A DNA stretch of 64,000 nt from JAPOUP01 sp965201085 (GTDB taxonomy: Bacteria; Pseudomonadota; Alphaproteobacteria; Rhodobacterales; Rhodobacteraceae). Where the stretch lies: the NCBI GenBank assembly GCA_965201085.1, contig CBDAVS010000010.1, positions 323,794 through 387,793 on the forward strand, given 5' to 3'. Shown piece by piece: positions 26,667-34,995 of this stretch (its first letter is position 1; each line of letters starts with the position of its first letter). The translations under genes and the position numbers were made by a program. The notes below the pieces were generated by a model. That model had not been told where the DNA came from. It ran no database searches and was given only the letters and a program-made list of their open reading frames with translations.

Positions 26667-27800
26667 TCAGAAGCTGAACGCAAGCCCCAACGACCAGGTG
26701 TTCTTGCTGTCCGTTGGCTTCACTTTCCGTTCGCCCGGTATCTCCTTACGCGTGCCTCCCCCCGGCTCCCCAAGTGTCGCGGGGCCGGTTGACATAACGT
26801 CTGTGGAACCGCACCCAAGGCCAAGCTGCAGTGTGGTCCCGGCACCGAGTTTGTAGTTGGCGGCGATGCCGACGCCCGTCGCTATCCTTTGGTTAGCGGG
26901 TCTTGGTTCTCCGTCATCGGTCATCAATCCACTATCGAACATCTGGTCCGTCTCGGTGCGGCCCCAGTTTACGCCGACGGTCATCTGACCAGCCGTATAT
27001 CCTACACCAACGCCTATGTGCGTGGTGTCCTCCTCATAGATGAACATCCGACCGCCTTCGGCTTTCGCGGGAACAGCTTCTAGAGGTCCCGCGCCATCTG
27101 GATCTGGCACAGCTGCCGTGTAGTTTTTGGTGTTCGCCACAAGGCCGCCGCCGCTGCGGGACTCACGCGACCAGTTGAGGATACCGCTTATGCCGCCCGC
27201 TCCCGCGAAGTTGACGCTGGCACCGATGATGGAATCGTCCTCATCGCTGGGATGTTTGGGAACCAGAACATACTCGCAAGCGCTGGTTATGGATCCGATA
27301 CCCTCTTTCAACATAGTTCGATCGTCATCTTCTCCGCCAGCACTGAACACCTCATTGAAATCAATGGGACCGTCCACACACACGGGCGCACTTTATACCA
27401 GTCATCTTGCTATACTTGCCTTTCAACTCGCGGAACGGTTCCATAACAGGTTTCGCATTCCTTGGCGTCGCTATAGGCCGCATGGAGCTACCGGCCTGGT
27501 ATCCGACGCCGAAGCCGACCGTGCCGCCCGCCATCGCCACCGAATACTTTGCGCCTAGGCCCAGGACCGCGCTGCCAGTATCGTCGGCGGCCTCGGCGTA
27601 TACCGAGAAGCCGAGGTCTCCGGCGGTGATGCTTTAGCTCAGGATCTGGCCGTCATGCAGGCCGTCAAGGCCCTTGTTCCCGCCGGGGCTGAAACCCGCA
27701 TGGCCGGTGTGGTCGTCGCGGAGGGCGCCGCCCACGTTCGTCTCGGTGAGCGCCCAGTCGAACGCGCCGTCGGTGTCGCCGATGACCACCTTGCCGAACC
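26667..27800 (-). pseudogene. Rhodobacteraceae-type porin, N-terminus missing
   Basis: Porin body starting VVIGDTDGAFDWALTETNVG, then LHDGQILS*SITAGDLGFSV where TAA replaces the usual Tyr codon, GTVGFGVGYQAG, a 1-base frameshift near 27390, and an intact C-terminal half of beta strands ending WSLGLAFSF with the terminal Phe of outer-membrane porins. The signal peptide and first strands are absent; their place is taken by the 5' end of an IS1595-type transposase gene. The fragment at 9619-9800 supplies the missing start of the same kind of porin. Confidence 0.85.
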
Positions 27801-27920
27801 ACGCCTCCGCAGCCGCGTCGTCCGGGAACCGCCTGAGCAGTTCCACGACCGTCGTTCCCTTCCCGGTGCGTTGTATGCCATCGAATCACCCTCCCGTTAT
27901 GGGTGCAATTTAATACAGCC
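27801..27920 (-). mobile_element. 5' fragment of a third IS1595-type element
   Basis: The ATG at 27881 gives MAYNAPGR, then after a 1-base shift TVVELLRRFPDDAAAEAWFGK, matching the first 30 residues of the other IS1595 transposases (MAYNAPGK, FPDDAAAEEWF). The end GGCTGTATTAAATTGCACCC at 27900-27920 looks like an IS1595 terminal repeat. It joins the porin sequence in frame at FGK/VVIG. Confidence 0.7.
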
Positions 27921-28120
27921 GTTGCGTGGGCGACTAAAAAAATAAGTAATCAGGTATATTCTGTCCGCCGGTAAACCTCCAAGCTGCGGATTTTTTGCAG
28001 CCCCCGTTCCGCTCTGAAGTGCAACACCGTTGATGGTGGGAAGCCGCGTTTCGGGTGCAGCATCTTGCGAATCGGCCAGATAACGGCGACAGTCCCGGTG
28101 AACGAGCCGAGGAGAGTGTC

Positions 28121-29086
28121 ATGCCCGAGGGCTACCGTCATCTGACCTTCGACGAAAGATGCCAGATATACGCGACGGGGAAAAGCGGGCTTTCGAACGG
28201 GGCCATCGCCAGGCGGCCGGGCCGCCATCCGGCCACCATATCGCGGGAGATCCGACGCAACGGCGGCGGGCGGGGATACCGGCAGGGACAGGCGTGGAGG
28301 AAGGCCACCGGGCGCCGGAGCGAGGCCTCTTCGGTCCCGAGGAAGCTGACGGAGGAGCGCTGGGCGAAGGTCGTGGCGAAGCTGGAGGAGGGCTGGAGCC
28401 CGGAACAGGTCTCGGGGCGTCTCCGGCTGGAGGACCCCGGCATGGTCGGCCGTCAGCGGATATACGACCTCGTACGCGCGGACCGCAGGGACGGAGGAAC
28501 GCTTTTCGGGCACCTGCGGCGGCGGGGAAAGAAACCGAACCGGCAGGGTGGCCGCCACGCGGGCCGGGGTCACATCCCGGGCCGGAGGGACATCTCGGAG
28601 CGCCCGAAAGAGGTCGGGGCGAAGGCGAGAATCGGCGACTGGGAAGCGGACACGGTGATCGGCGGGGGACACAGCGGTGCGGTGGTGTCGCTTGTGGACG
28701 GATGCTCGAAATTCACGCTTCTCCAACGGGTTGACGGAAAGAAGGCGGAGGCGGTCGGCGAGGCGATGACCGACCTTCTCAAGGGGCTCGGCGCCAGGGT
28801 CCACACGATCACGGCGGACAACGGCAAGGAGTTCGCGGGGCACGCGAAGGTGGCGAAGGCGCTGGAGGCCGACTTCTTCTTCGCGACGCCCTATCACTCG
28901 TGGGAGCGGGGCCTGAACGAGCACACCAACGGGCTGCTGCGCCAGTACCTGCCGAAGGGGACCGACCTGCGGCAGGTCACGGACGCCCGCGTGAAGCGGG
29001 TCCAGGACATCCTGAACGCGCGCCCCCGCAAGGCGCTCGGCTACCTGACGCCGGCGGAGGCTTTCGCGCGGGCGCGGCCTCCCTGA
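28121..29086 (+). CDS. IS30-family transposase
   Basis: A 321-residue transposase starting MPEGYRHLTFDERCQIYATG, with GAGGAGA upstream. The N-terminal helix-turn-helix is in GLSNGAIARRPGRHPATISR. The DDE core shows IGDWEADTVIGGG, HTITADNGKEFAGH and WERGLNEHTNGLLRQYLPKG, so all three acidic residues are present. The frame is unbroken, so this copy could be active, unlike the one at 55978-56925, which lacks the final Glu. Confidence 0.93.
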   Translation: MPEGYRHLTFDERCQIYATGKSGLSNGAIARRPGRHPATISREIRRNGGGRGYRQGQAWRKATGRRSEASSVPRKLTEERWAKVVAKLEEGWSPEQVSGRLRLEDPGMVGRQRIYDLVRADRRDGGTLFGHLRRRGKKPNRQGGRHAGRGHIPGRRDISERPKEVGAKARIGDWEADTVIGGGHSGAVVSLVDGCSKFTLLQRVDGKKAEAVGEAMTDLLKGLGARVHTITADNGKEFAGHAKVAKALEADFFFATPYHSWERGLNEHTNGLLRQYLPKGTDLRQVTDARVKRVQDILNARPRKALGYLTPAEAFARARPP

Positions 29087-29297
29087 GGCGCTTCGCCCCG
29101 TCGGCCGACGGGGGAGAGGGAATTCCGCAGGCGCGCCCGCCCGGTTTCGGTCGGGCCACCCCTTCCCTCGCCCGGACGGGCGCGCCACCTCCCGCCGCGG
29201 GGCCTTGCCGCCGCCGGGAGGCCCGGTTACGCTCCGATCCGAAGGGACAGCCGCCGTATTCCGCGTGGAATCCGGGGCCCTGGCCGGAAAATCCCTC

Positions 29298-29356
29298 AAC
29301 ACCGGCCCGCCTCCTCCGCTCGGGCCACGCCCTCGCTCCGGAGGCGGGCCGGTGTT
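29298..29356. repeat. Subterminal palindrome at the IS30 right end
   Basis: Arms of 17 bases (AACACCGGCCCGCCTCC and its exact complement) with a 25-base loop, directly inside the right terminal repeat. The same structure is kept at 55708-55766 in the other IS30. It could protect the element from read-through transcription or bind transposase (inference). Confidence 0.75.
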
Positions 29357-29489
29357 GCACTTCGGACTGGAAGTGGGGCAGTAATTGACGGAATTCGCCT
29401 TGCGTAGAATCACCGGACATGGTGGTCAGGGGGCGATTTCACCGCAATATGCCGCGGAATCCGGCAATCCTCCCCTTCAGGAGGTCCCC

Positions 29490-30433
29490 CATGCGCAGGG
29501 TCCACGACACCTAGCGGAGGCCGGAGGCCGGGCCACGGCCCATGGGACGTGGACGGATACGGATACCGGCGGCTGGTTGACAGCGTGTCGCTCCTCACGC
29601 CGGAGCTTCCCGCCGAGGTCGGAAGGACGGTCGTGGAGAGGGGCCACAGGGTGGCCTGGGCCGCGCGGCTGGCGGCGGAAGGAATACCTTTGCGGAAAGC
29701 TCCGCAGGCCCTGTCCCGGTGTCGCCACGTCACGGCTCGCCAACCCGCGCCCGGGGGACGTGGAGGCGCCGCTCCGGCTCACCCTGAAGCTGGCGGACAG
29801 GGCGGAGGCCGGCCGCGCGGAGATCGACGGCAGTTTGGGTATCCCGGGCCCATCGGACAGTATCCGGGGCTTCATCGGCCATGTCAGGCACCGGGCGGAC
29901 CTGACCGGACGGCGGATCCTGAAGGGAGGGACGGTCCCGCACCGCGGGAAGGTGCACCCGATATCCAGGCCGCACACCCGCTGGATATCGAAGGGAAAGG
30001 CCGGGGTCCCGGTGGAGCCCGGCGTTCCGGTCCGCGTCCCTGAGGACCGTCACCGGTTCATCCCGCACCATTCGGTGATGTGGGAGGGGAGCGACGTGGA
30101 CGTGGCGGTCCCCATGGGCGGGGAGGCGCGGGCCCGGTTCCCCGATCTGTCGGTGGTGAGCTTCGGCCGCGGTCCGCACAGCCCCCCCGGACCGGCTGGG
30201 GCCTGCCGGGATGCCGGAGCCGACGCGATGCCCCGCGGGGGAGGCTGTCGAAGGCGGACCGCGTCCGGGAAAGCGGGGAGGCGTTCCGCGGGGCGTGGCG
30301 CGCCCACGCCGCGGGCGGGTCGGCCATCAGCAACCTGGAGCACCGCGGCCTCGACCGGGTGCGGAGCCACGGGAAGGAGGGTTTCGCCGGCGCCGTGGCG
30401 CTGGCGGTGCCGGCCGCGAACGTCCACCGGTGA
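29490..30433 (+). pseudogene. ISNCY-like transposase, decayed and deleted (copy B)
   Basis: Starts MRRVHDT and stops almost at once; about 290 bases present in the other copies are missing at this point. Later blocks are recognisable (VDSVSLLTPELPAEVGRTVV, DSIRGFIGHVRHRADLTGRR, SDVDVAVPMGGEARARFPDL, RLSKADRVRESGEAFRG, HGKEGFAGAVALAVPAANVH) but lie in different frames. Confidence 0.65.
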
Positions 30434-30646
30434 ACCGGCCCATGGAAGGCCCCGCCGCCGCGTGCCCGGACCGGCGTGCCCGCTGGCCGGCGGAGGCCTA
30501 GATGTTCACCATATGTTACCGCCACCGACCGTCCCGTCGAAGCCCCGGGCGTCGCCCCCAGGGACCCTGCCACGGTCCCCTGAAGCCGGAATCCGCCGGA
30601 TTCGGCCCGATCCCCTGAAAAACACGGGGTTTTCTGGCAGACACTA

Positions 30647-30897
30647 TTTAATAAGCCGTGAAATTACGATATCGTTGAACAGGGCTCAAAAGAATATCTG
30701 TTCGGTTGTTGCAATGACGAAACCCTATGTTATCGGTGACATAGACGGCATCCGCATGATACCACCGATACTCGAAACAGATGCAGTCAAGGCTGTCAGA
30801 ACTGACAAATTAGCCGAATTAGCGGTCATTCGTTGACAGGGGCCATCCCGTTGAACATTTTGCATCGGAACGACCCCAAGGGCGGAAGGGATCGAAA
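30647..30897. other. Short region before waaA
   Basis: 250 bases that should hold the waaA promoter. A 40-codon ORF (30714-30836) starts MTKPYVIGDIDGIRMIPPIL but has no ribosome site and no relative I know. Confidence 0.5.
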
Positions 30898-32145
30898 GTG
30901 GTTTGGTACCGCCTACTCATAAGCATCTGCGCTCCCTTTCTGCTGTTCATGCAGGTCTGGTGGATTCTGACCGGGCGCGGCGACTTTTCCGATCTTTCGC
31001 AACGCCTCGGTGAAGGTCATGGTGAGCATCGGGCGTTTTGGCTGCACGGAGCAAGCAACGGCGAACTGAACTCGGCGAGGGGGTTGTTGGAGGCTTTCCT
31101 TCGCGACTATCCCGGTCATCCAGTGATCGTAACCGCGAATACGGCCACCGGCCGCGATCTTGTAACTAATTGGGGACTTTCCGGCGTGACTGCCCGTCTT
31201 GCTCCGATCGATCTGCGTTGGGCAGTCGCACGCTTCAATCGTCACTGGCGTCCGGTCGCGCTTGTAAGCCTCGAAAACGAGCTATGGCCAAACCGCTTCG
31301 TCGCAAGCAATTGTCCAATTCTCTGTATCGCCGCGCGCATGTCCCAGCGGAGCGCGATGCGCTGGAAGCGTTTCCCCGGCGTTTGTCTGGCGCTCTTTGG
31401 GCGGGTATCCCGACTGTTCCCCCAGGATGATGTTTCCGCTGCCCGCTTCATTTCCCTTGGCCTGGCTCCGGAACGGGTCGGACCCGCAATTGATATCAAA
31501 TCCAGCGTTACTCTGCCATCTCCTGACACCGTTGCATTCGCATCGCTAAAGGAAGTTTTCCCTCGTCATTCCACAATCCTCGCCGCCTCGACCCATCAAG
31601 GCGAGGAAGCCATCGTGCTTGAAGCGTTCCTCTTGGCCTATGCCGCTAATCCAGATCTGAAGCTTATCCTTGCTCCCCGTCATCCGTCGCGCGGAGCTGA
31701 GGTCACGGGCTTGGTTGAAGCTGCAGGCCTCCGCTATTCAGTTCGCTCAAAGTCCAGAGATCCTGAAGCTGATATCACCGTCTACATCGCCGACACGCTT
31801 GCTGAGATGCAACTTTGGTATGCGCTCGCTGGAACCACGTTCGTAGGAGGTTCACTGGTCAGAAAGGGTGGTCACACCCCCTATGAACCCACCCAACTCG
31901 ATTCGGCAATTCTGCACGGGCCGCATATAGGGAATTTCGCATCAATATATGCCGCGCTTGACGCGGCGAGCGGTGCGCTTGAGGTCATGGATGCGGAATC
32001 ACTGGCGTCCGGAATCGCTGCACTTGATGCGGATGAACGGATTGCGCAGGCTCGACGTGCAGCTGCTACGCTGAAGAAGCTGGACACCTCCGAGCAGGAC
32101 ATTCAGACGGTAATGGACGCATTGAAGCAAGTTTTGGAGGATTGA
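30898..32145 (+). CDS. waaA: 3-deoxy-D-manno-octulosonic acid (Kdo) transferase
   Basis: A 415-residue inner-membrane GT30 enzyme that adds Kdo to lipid IVA in lipopolysaccharide synthesis. An N-terminal membrane anchor (LLISICAPFLLFMQVWWIL) is followed by FWLHGASNGELNSARGLLEA, VSLENELWPNRF, the long middle region ILAASTHQGEEAIVLEAFLL, LAPRHPSRGAEV and FVGGSLVRKGGHTPYEP, all typical of WaaA. The classical catalytic Glu region reads GASNGELNS, so the Glu is kept. Start is GTG with AAGGGATCGAAA before it. lpxK is not found downstream, where the DNA is disrupted. Confidence 0.93.
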   Translation: MVWYRLLISICAPFLLFMQVWWILTGRGDFSDLSQRLGEGHGEHRAFWLHGASNGELNSARGLLEAFLRDYPGHPVIVTANTATGRDLVTNWGLSGVTARLAPIDLRWAVARFNRHWRPVALVSLENELWPNRFVASNCPILCIAARMSQRSAMRWKRFPGVCLALFGRVSRLFPQDDVSAARFISLGLAPERVGPAIDIKSSVTLPSPDTVAFASLKEVFPRHSTILAASTHQGEEAIVLEAFLLAYAANPDLKLILAPRHPSRGAEVTGLVEAAGLRYSVRSKSRDPEADITVYIADTLAEMQLWYALAGTTFVGGSLVRKGGHTPYEPTQLDSAILHGPHIGNFASIYAALDAASGALEVMDAESLASGIAALDADERIAQARRAAATLKKLDTSEQDIQTVMDALKQVLED

Positions 32146-32503
32146 TCGGCATGGATTGTCGCGGAGCACCGTTGGGATTGGAATTTTTAAAGTTGGGGGA
32201 CGAGTTTCATCGGTATCATTTTCGGCCATAGCGGCGGTTCGAAGCCTGCCGTCCGGCACTTTCCGTGTCGAGCGCATAAACCGAGCCGAAATTAATGCTG
32301 TTCGAAGACAGTCAGCGGTTTCAGCTGTCGACAGCCATTGCCCGACGTAATTTCTCGTTGTGCAGATGAGCTTTTTGACCATCCAACCAGTGTCACCGAC
32401 ACGTTGGGGTTATTGCTTCGCGAAGCATTGAAGCGGTCGCTCTGTTGACATAATTCGAGCCGAGTAGGATCGCCCGATGTTTCCGCAACTTTCACCTGAG
32501 GAA
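32146..32503. other. Intergenic, no gene seen
   Basis: About 360 bases between waaA and the start of the glycosyltransferase pseudogene. No recognisable product in any frame. Confidence 0.55.
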
Positions 32504-32655
32504 ATGTCTCTTCCAGGAATCGGAAGTCTCTGGACCGGCGAAGAATTTTCCCGACCGGAGCGTGCCTGCCTTTGATCGATACCGAACAACAGGCACACTG
32601 TAACCCTCCATAGCTTTGGGAAAGTGGAGTCCGTACCCGAAGGAGTCAGAGTTTG

Positions 32656-32702
32656 ACTCATAAGTCGCGTCTGCCAGAAAACCCCGTGTTTTTCCGGTGA
32701 CA
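32656..32702. mobile_element. Remnant: solo IS5 end joined to solo ISNCY end
   Basis: GAGTTTGACTCATAAGT, an IS5 terminal repeat, is followed directly by GTCTGCCAGAAAACCCCGTG, the ISNCY terminal sequence. Nothing else of either element remains. The junction lies inside the glycosyltransferase gene, so an earlier insertion was mostly deleted, leaving a scar. Confidence 0.75.
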
Positions 32703-32919
32703 GGGAGGCATTTCGCTGGACGGGCCGTAAACGCTTCGACCCCAAGTTTGGCAGCCTAGCGCTGTTTTCCGACCTAATTCGCTTTCACATGCTCGCGGTC
32801 ACCGATCTGGTATGGACCGATTTGGATGTCTTCCTCCTCCAACCGCTCCACTGTCTTCACATCAATCGGGGAGCACTACGTCGTTTCTTTGGAAAACCGC
32901 GTGGATAGCGGTATTCTGA

Positions 32920-33924
32920 GAGTTTGTTCCATAAGTTGAGTGGTCCCGCAGGATGTGGTATTCCAGATTGACCGTTTACCCAAATCCGGAGATCGCCATG
33001 CCCTGGAACAGGACCACCCAACAGCTCCATAAGCGCCCGGACGACCACAGTCAAAACGATCTGACCGACGCCGAATGGACCGTCATCGGGCCGATGCTTC
33101 CGAAGCGGGGAAGGATGGGGCGGCCGCGCGAGGTCGACCTTCGGTCGGTGTCCGGCGCGGTCCGGTATATCCTGTCCACGGGATGCCGGTGGCGCGCGTC
33201 ACCCTCTGGATATCCACCGTTTTCCACCGACCGGAACCATTTTTACGCATGGCGGCGGAGCGGGCTCCCGGAGCGTACCGCGCATCGTCTCCGGGACCTC
33301 GCGCGGCGGTGTCCGGGGCGCTCCGCGGAGCCGGCCGCCGCCCCGGTCGACAGCCGGTCGGTGAGGACCACGGGGAGCGGCGGCCCCCGCGGCCACCACG
33401 CCGGCAGGAAGGTGAAGGGGAGGAAAAGGCACCTGATCGTGGACGCCGACGGCACACCGGTCGTCATGACGGTTCACACCGCCGACATCCAGGACCGGGA
33501 CGGGGCGCCGGACCTGATCGCGGAGCTGCTGGAGACGGTGCCCACGGTGTGTAGGCTGTTCGCCGACGGTGGCCACCCGGGTCCGAAGCTGCGGGAGCGG
33601 CCTGGGGGATGGGGTTGCCGGACGTGATCAGGATCGTCGAAAAACCGTAGGATGTCAAAGGGTTCACGGTTCCCTGCCGCCGGTGGGTCGTGGAGCGGAC
33701 CTTCGCCTGGATGGGCCGGTGCCGCCGCCTGTCGAAGGACTATGAGCGCCTCTGCGGGAACCCGCTGGCATCCGGGGTGAGGCATCACGCGCCACCGGTT
33801 CGGGCGTGAGTGAGGCACGAACGAACGCTGGCCGCCCGCCGGTTCCCGCCCAGGCGGGTGGCGAGGGCGTCAACTCCATGAAAAACAATGGTTTGATCAT
33901 ATCAGTGACTTATGATTCAAACTC
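32920..33924 (+). mobile_element. IS5-family element (subtype a) in the glycosyltransferase gene
   Basis: 1005 bases, ends GAGTTTGTTCCATAAGTTGA and inward GAGTTTGAATCATAAGTCAC. Flanking TNA trinucleotides are TGA on the left and TTA on the right, so one side has mutated. Removing the element and one trinucleotide restores the host codons I-L-R-L. Confidence 0.88.
32998..33810 (+). pseudogene. IS5-family transposase, frameshifted
   Basis: Starts MPWNRTTQQLHKRPDDHSQN and is open to KLRERPGGWGCRT (33627), where a base loss shifts the frame. The remainder (KGFTVPCRRWVVERTFAW, RRLSKDYERLCGNPLASG) continues in another frame. The first two DDE residues are in the open part and the Glu is behind the shift. 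Confidence 0.82.
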
Positions 33925-34332
33925 TTAGACTTCCAAAGACTTCCTTAGCACTGCAAAAACCTGATCAAGTTTAGTGAGGACGAACATCCGGTACCGCCAT
34001 TTTACTCGATGGATCGGAGAGTCCGATTGCAGATACTGCGAGTCTTGGGCAGGCCTCGGCACGTATCGCGATTTTTTGGGGGAGTCTGGGAATCCGAAGC
34101 CGTGAGGTGGTTTCTCGACCCAAGCGGCGAGATGAAATACGCATTTCAGCCGGGTCGGACATGGCATGGCCAGCCCGAGGAACTGTTCCTACATCGAGCG
34201 GACTTCAAAACGCGGCTGATTGACGACTGCGACGCGGTTCACGTCGGCGGTGCGAACCTACGGCCATTGCTTCAGAACGATTCTGGTCCTACGGGCAGCT
34301 ACATCGAATGGCTTCTTCGGCACGGTGACTGA

Positions 34333-34682
34333 ATGAACACCTTGGCTAAGTCGGGCATATGACGCAATGCGCCGCTTCAATGGCCGGAACATGTTGACTC
34401 AAGAACAGTGTCCGATCAGCCGGGAATTCACACCTCTCTTCGCCGGATGAGAGGCGGTAGCGTATCGAAGATCGCTTTCATAAAGTGCAACAAGATCACC
34501 CTCGCCGTCGTCAGACCGACCCGCAACAAAATACACTACGCGCTACCAAACTCTCCGATTGGAATGCCACTCTTAAAAGCCGAATGGGTCGTAAGGCGAG
34601 TCGAAGTCCGATTCCATTCCAGCGCCCGAAACCAAGAAATTCGGTAGCGAAAATGCAGTGCGTGACGACGCGAAACCCGACG
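34333..34682. other. Intergenic, no gene seen
   Basis: 350 bases between the glycosyltransferase remnant and the IS21 left end. Nothing recognised. Confidence 0.5.
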
Positions 34683-34793
34683 TGTCAATGAGCGTTTAAA
34701 ACTGACCCGGTTTCAGCGTTTAAATTTGGGGGATTATATACCAAGGTGCCATTCGATTGGACGGCCAACGAGTGGCCGTCCGTTTTAATTCGC

Positions 34794-34958
34794 TCAGGCG
34801 TCAGGATCTTCGACGACTTTCACCTGCCGGAACGCCGCCCGGATAATATCCTCGGGTTTCGCGGCGATGCCAACATCCCGCTCTAGCTCCGCCTTGCTGG
34901 GCTGGTAACCGTTGGGCTTTATCCTGACCTCTGGCCTAGGCTTCCGTTCTGTCTTCAT
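34794..34958 (-). CDS. Small conserved IS1595 passenger protein
   Basis: A 54-residue protein, MKTERKPRPEVRIKPN then GYQPSKAELERDVGIAAKPE and DIIRAAFRQVKVVEDPDA. It is the counterpart of the ORF at 2131-2313, sharing YQP(S/T)K, RDV and PE. GGAGTTGATC before the ATG is identical in both subtypes. Unknown function. Because it stays linked to methyltransferase-nuclease fusions whose nuclease domains differ, its partner is more likely the methyltransferase or the transposase than the nuclease (inference). Confidence 0.7.
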   Translation of the reverse strand: MKTERKPRPEVRIKPNGYQPSKAELERDVGIAAKPEDIIRAAFRQVKVVEDPDA

Positions 34959-34995
34959 GATCAACTCCTCTCCGATTCAGTTCGATATGCTTCAT

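Larger units (their letters stand above)
28001..29378 (+). mobile_element. IS30-family element, copy 1
   Basis: 1378 bases. Left end CCCCCGTTCCGCTCTGAAGT and right end inward CCCCACTTCCAGTCCGAAGT share GAAGTGCAACACCG, an imperfect repeat of about 29 bases. A 3-base target duplication CAG flanks it (27998-28000, 29379-29381), typical for IS30. It sits in the left end of ISNCY copy B, the same site used by the second IS30 in copy C. Confidence 0.88.
27959..30646 (+). mobile_element. ISNCY-like element, copy B, containing an IS30
   Basis: The right end CACTA (30642-30646) with GGCAGA before it matches the ISNCY end. The left end (27959 onward, CTGTCCGCCGGTAAACCTCC) is a worn version of the same repeat. 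IS30 is inserted about 40 bases inside the left end. The remaining ISNCY body has an internal deletion. Confidence 0.7.
32504..34332 (+). pseudogene. Glycosyltransferase (DXD sugar-transferase family), broken by two IS events
   Basis: Three separated pieces make one gene. Piece 1 (32504-32655): MSLPGIGSLWTGEEFSRPER then RHTVTLHSFGKVESVPEGV, with an in-frame TGA. Piece 2 (32703-32919): RKRFDPKFGSLALFSDLIRF and the DXD-like TDLVWTDLDVFLLQPL, then a frameshift to IGEHYVVSLENRVDSGIL. Piece 3 (from 33928): RLPKTSLALQ, a 1-base shift, then NLIKFSEDEHPVPPF, FFGGVWESEAVRWFLDPSGE and a C-terminus PTGSYIEWLLRHGD. The layout fits the Gly_transf_sug/Gb3-synthase-like proteins common in Rhodobacteraceae capsule and LPS loci. 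IS5 sits exactly between SGIL and RLPK. Its likely product acted on surface polysaccharide. Confidence 0.72.

Noticed and set aside
27950..29413. 487-codon open frame on the minus strand across IS30
   Set aside because: It is the shadow of the IS30 transposase and spans the IS ends; composition is Arg/Pro/Ala-rich and not protein-like.
30714..30836. 40-codon ORF before waaA
   Set aside because: No ribosome site or relative; could be chance.
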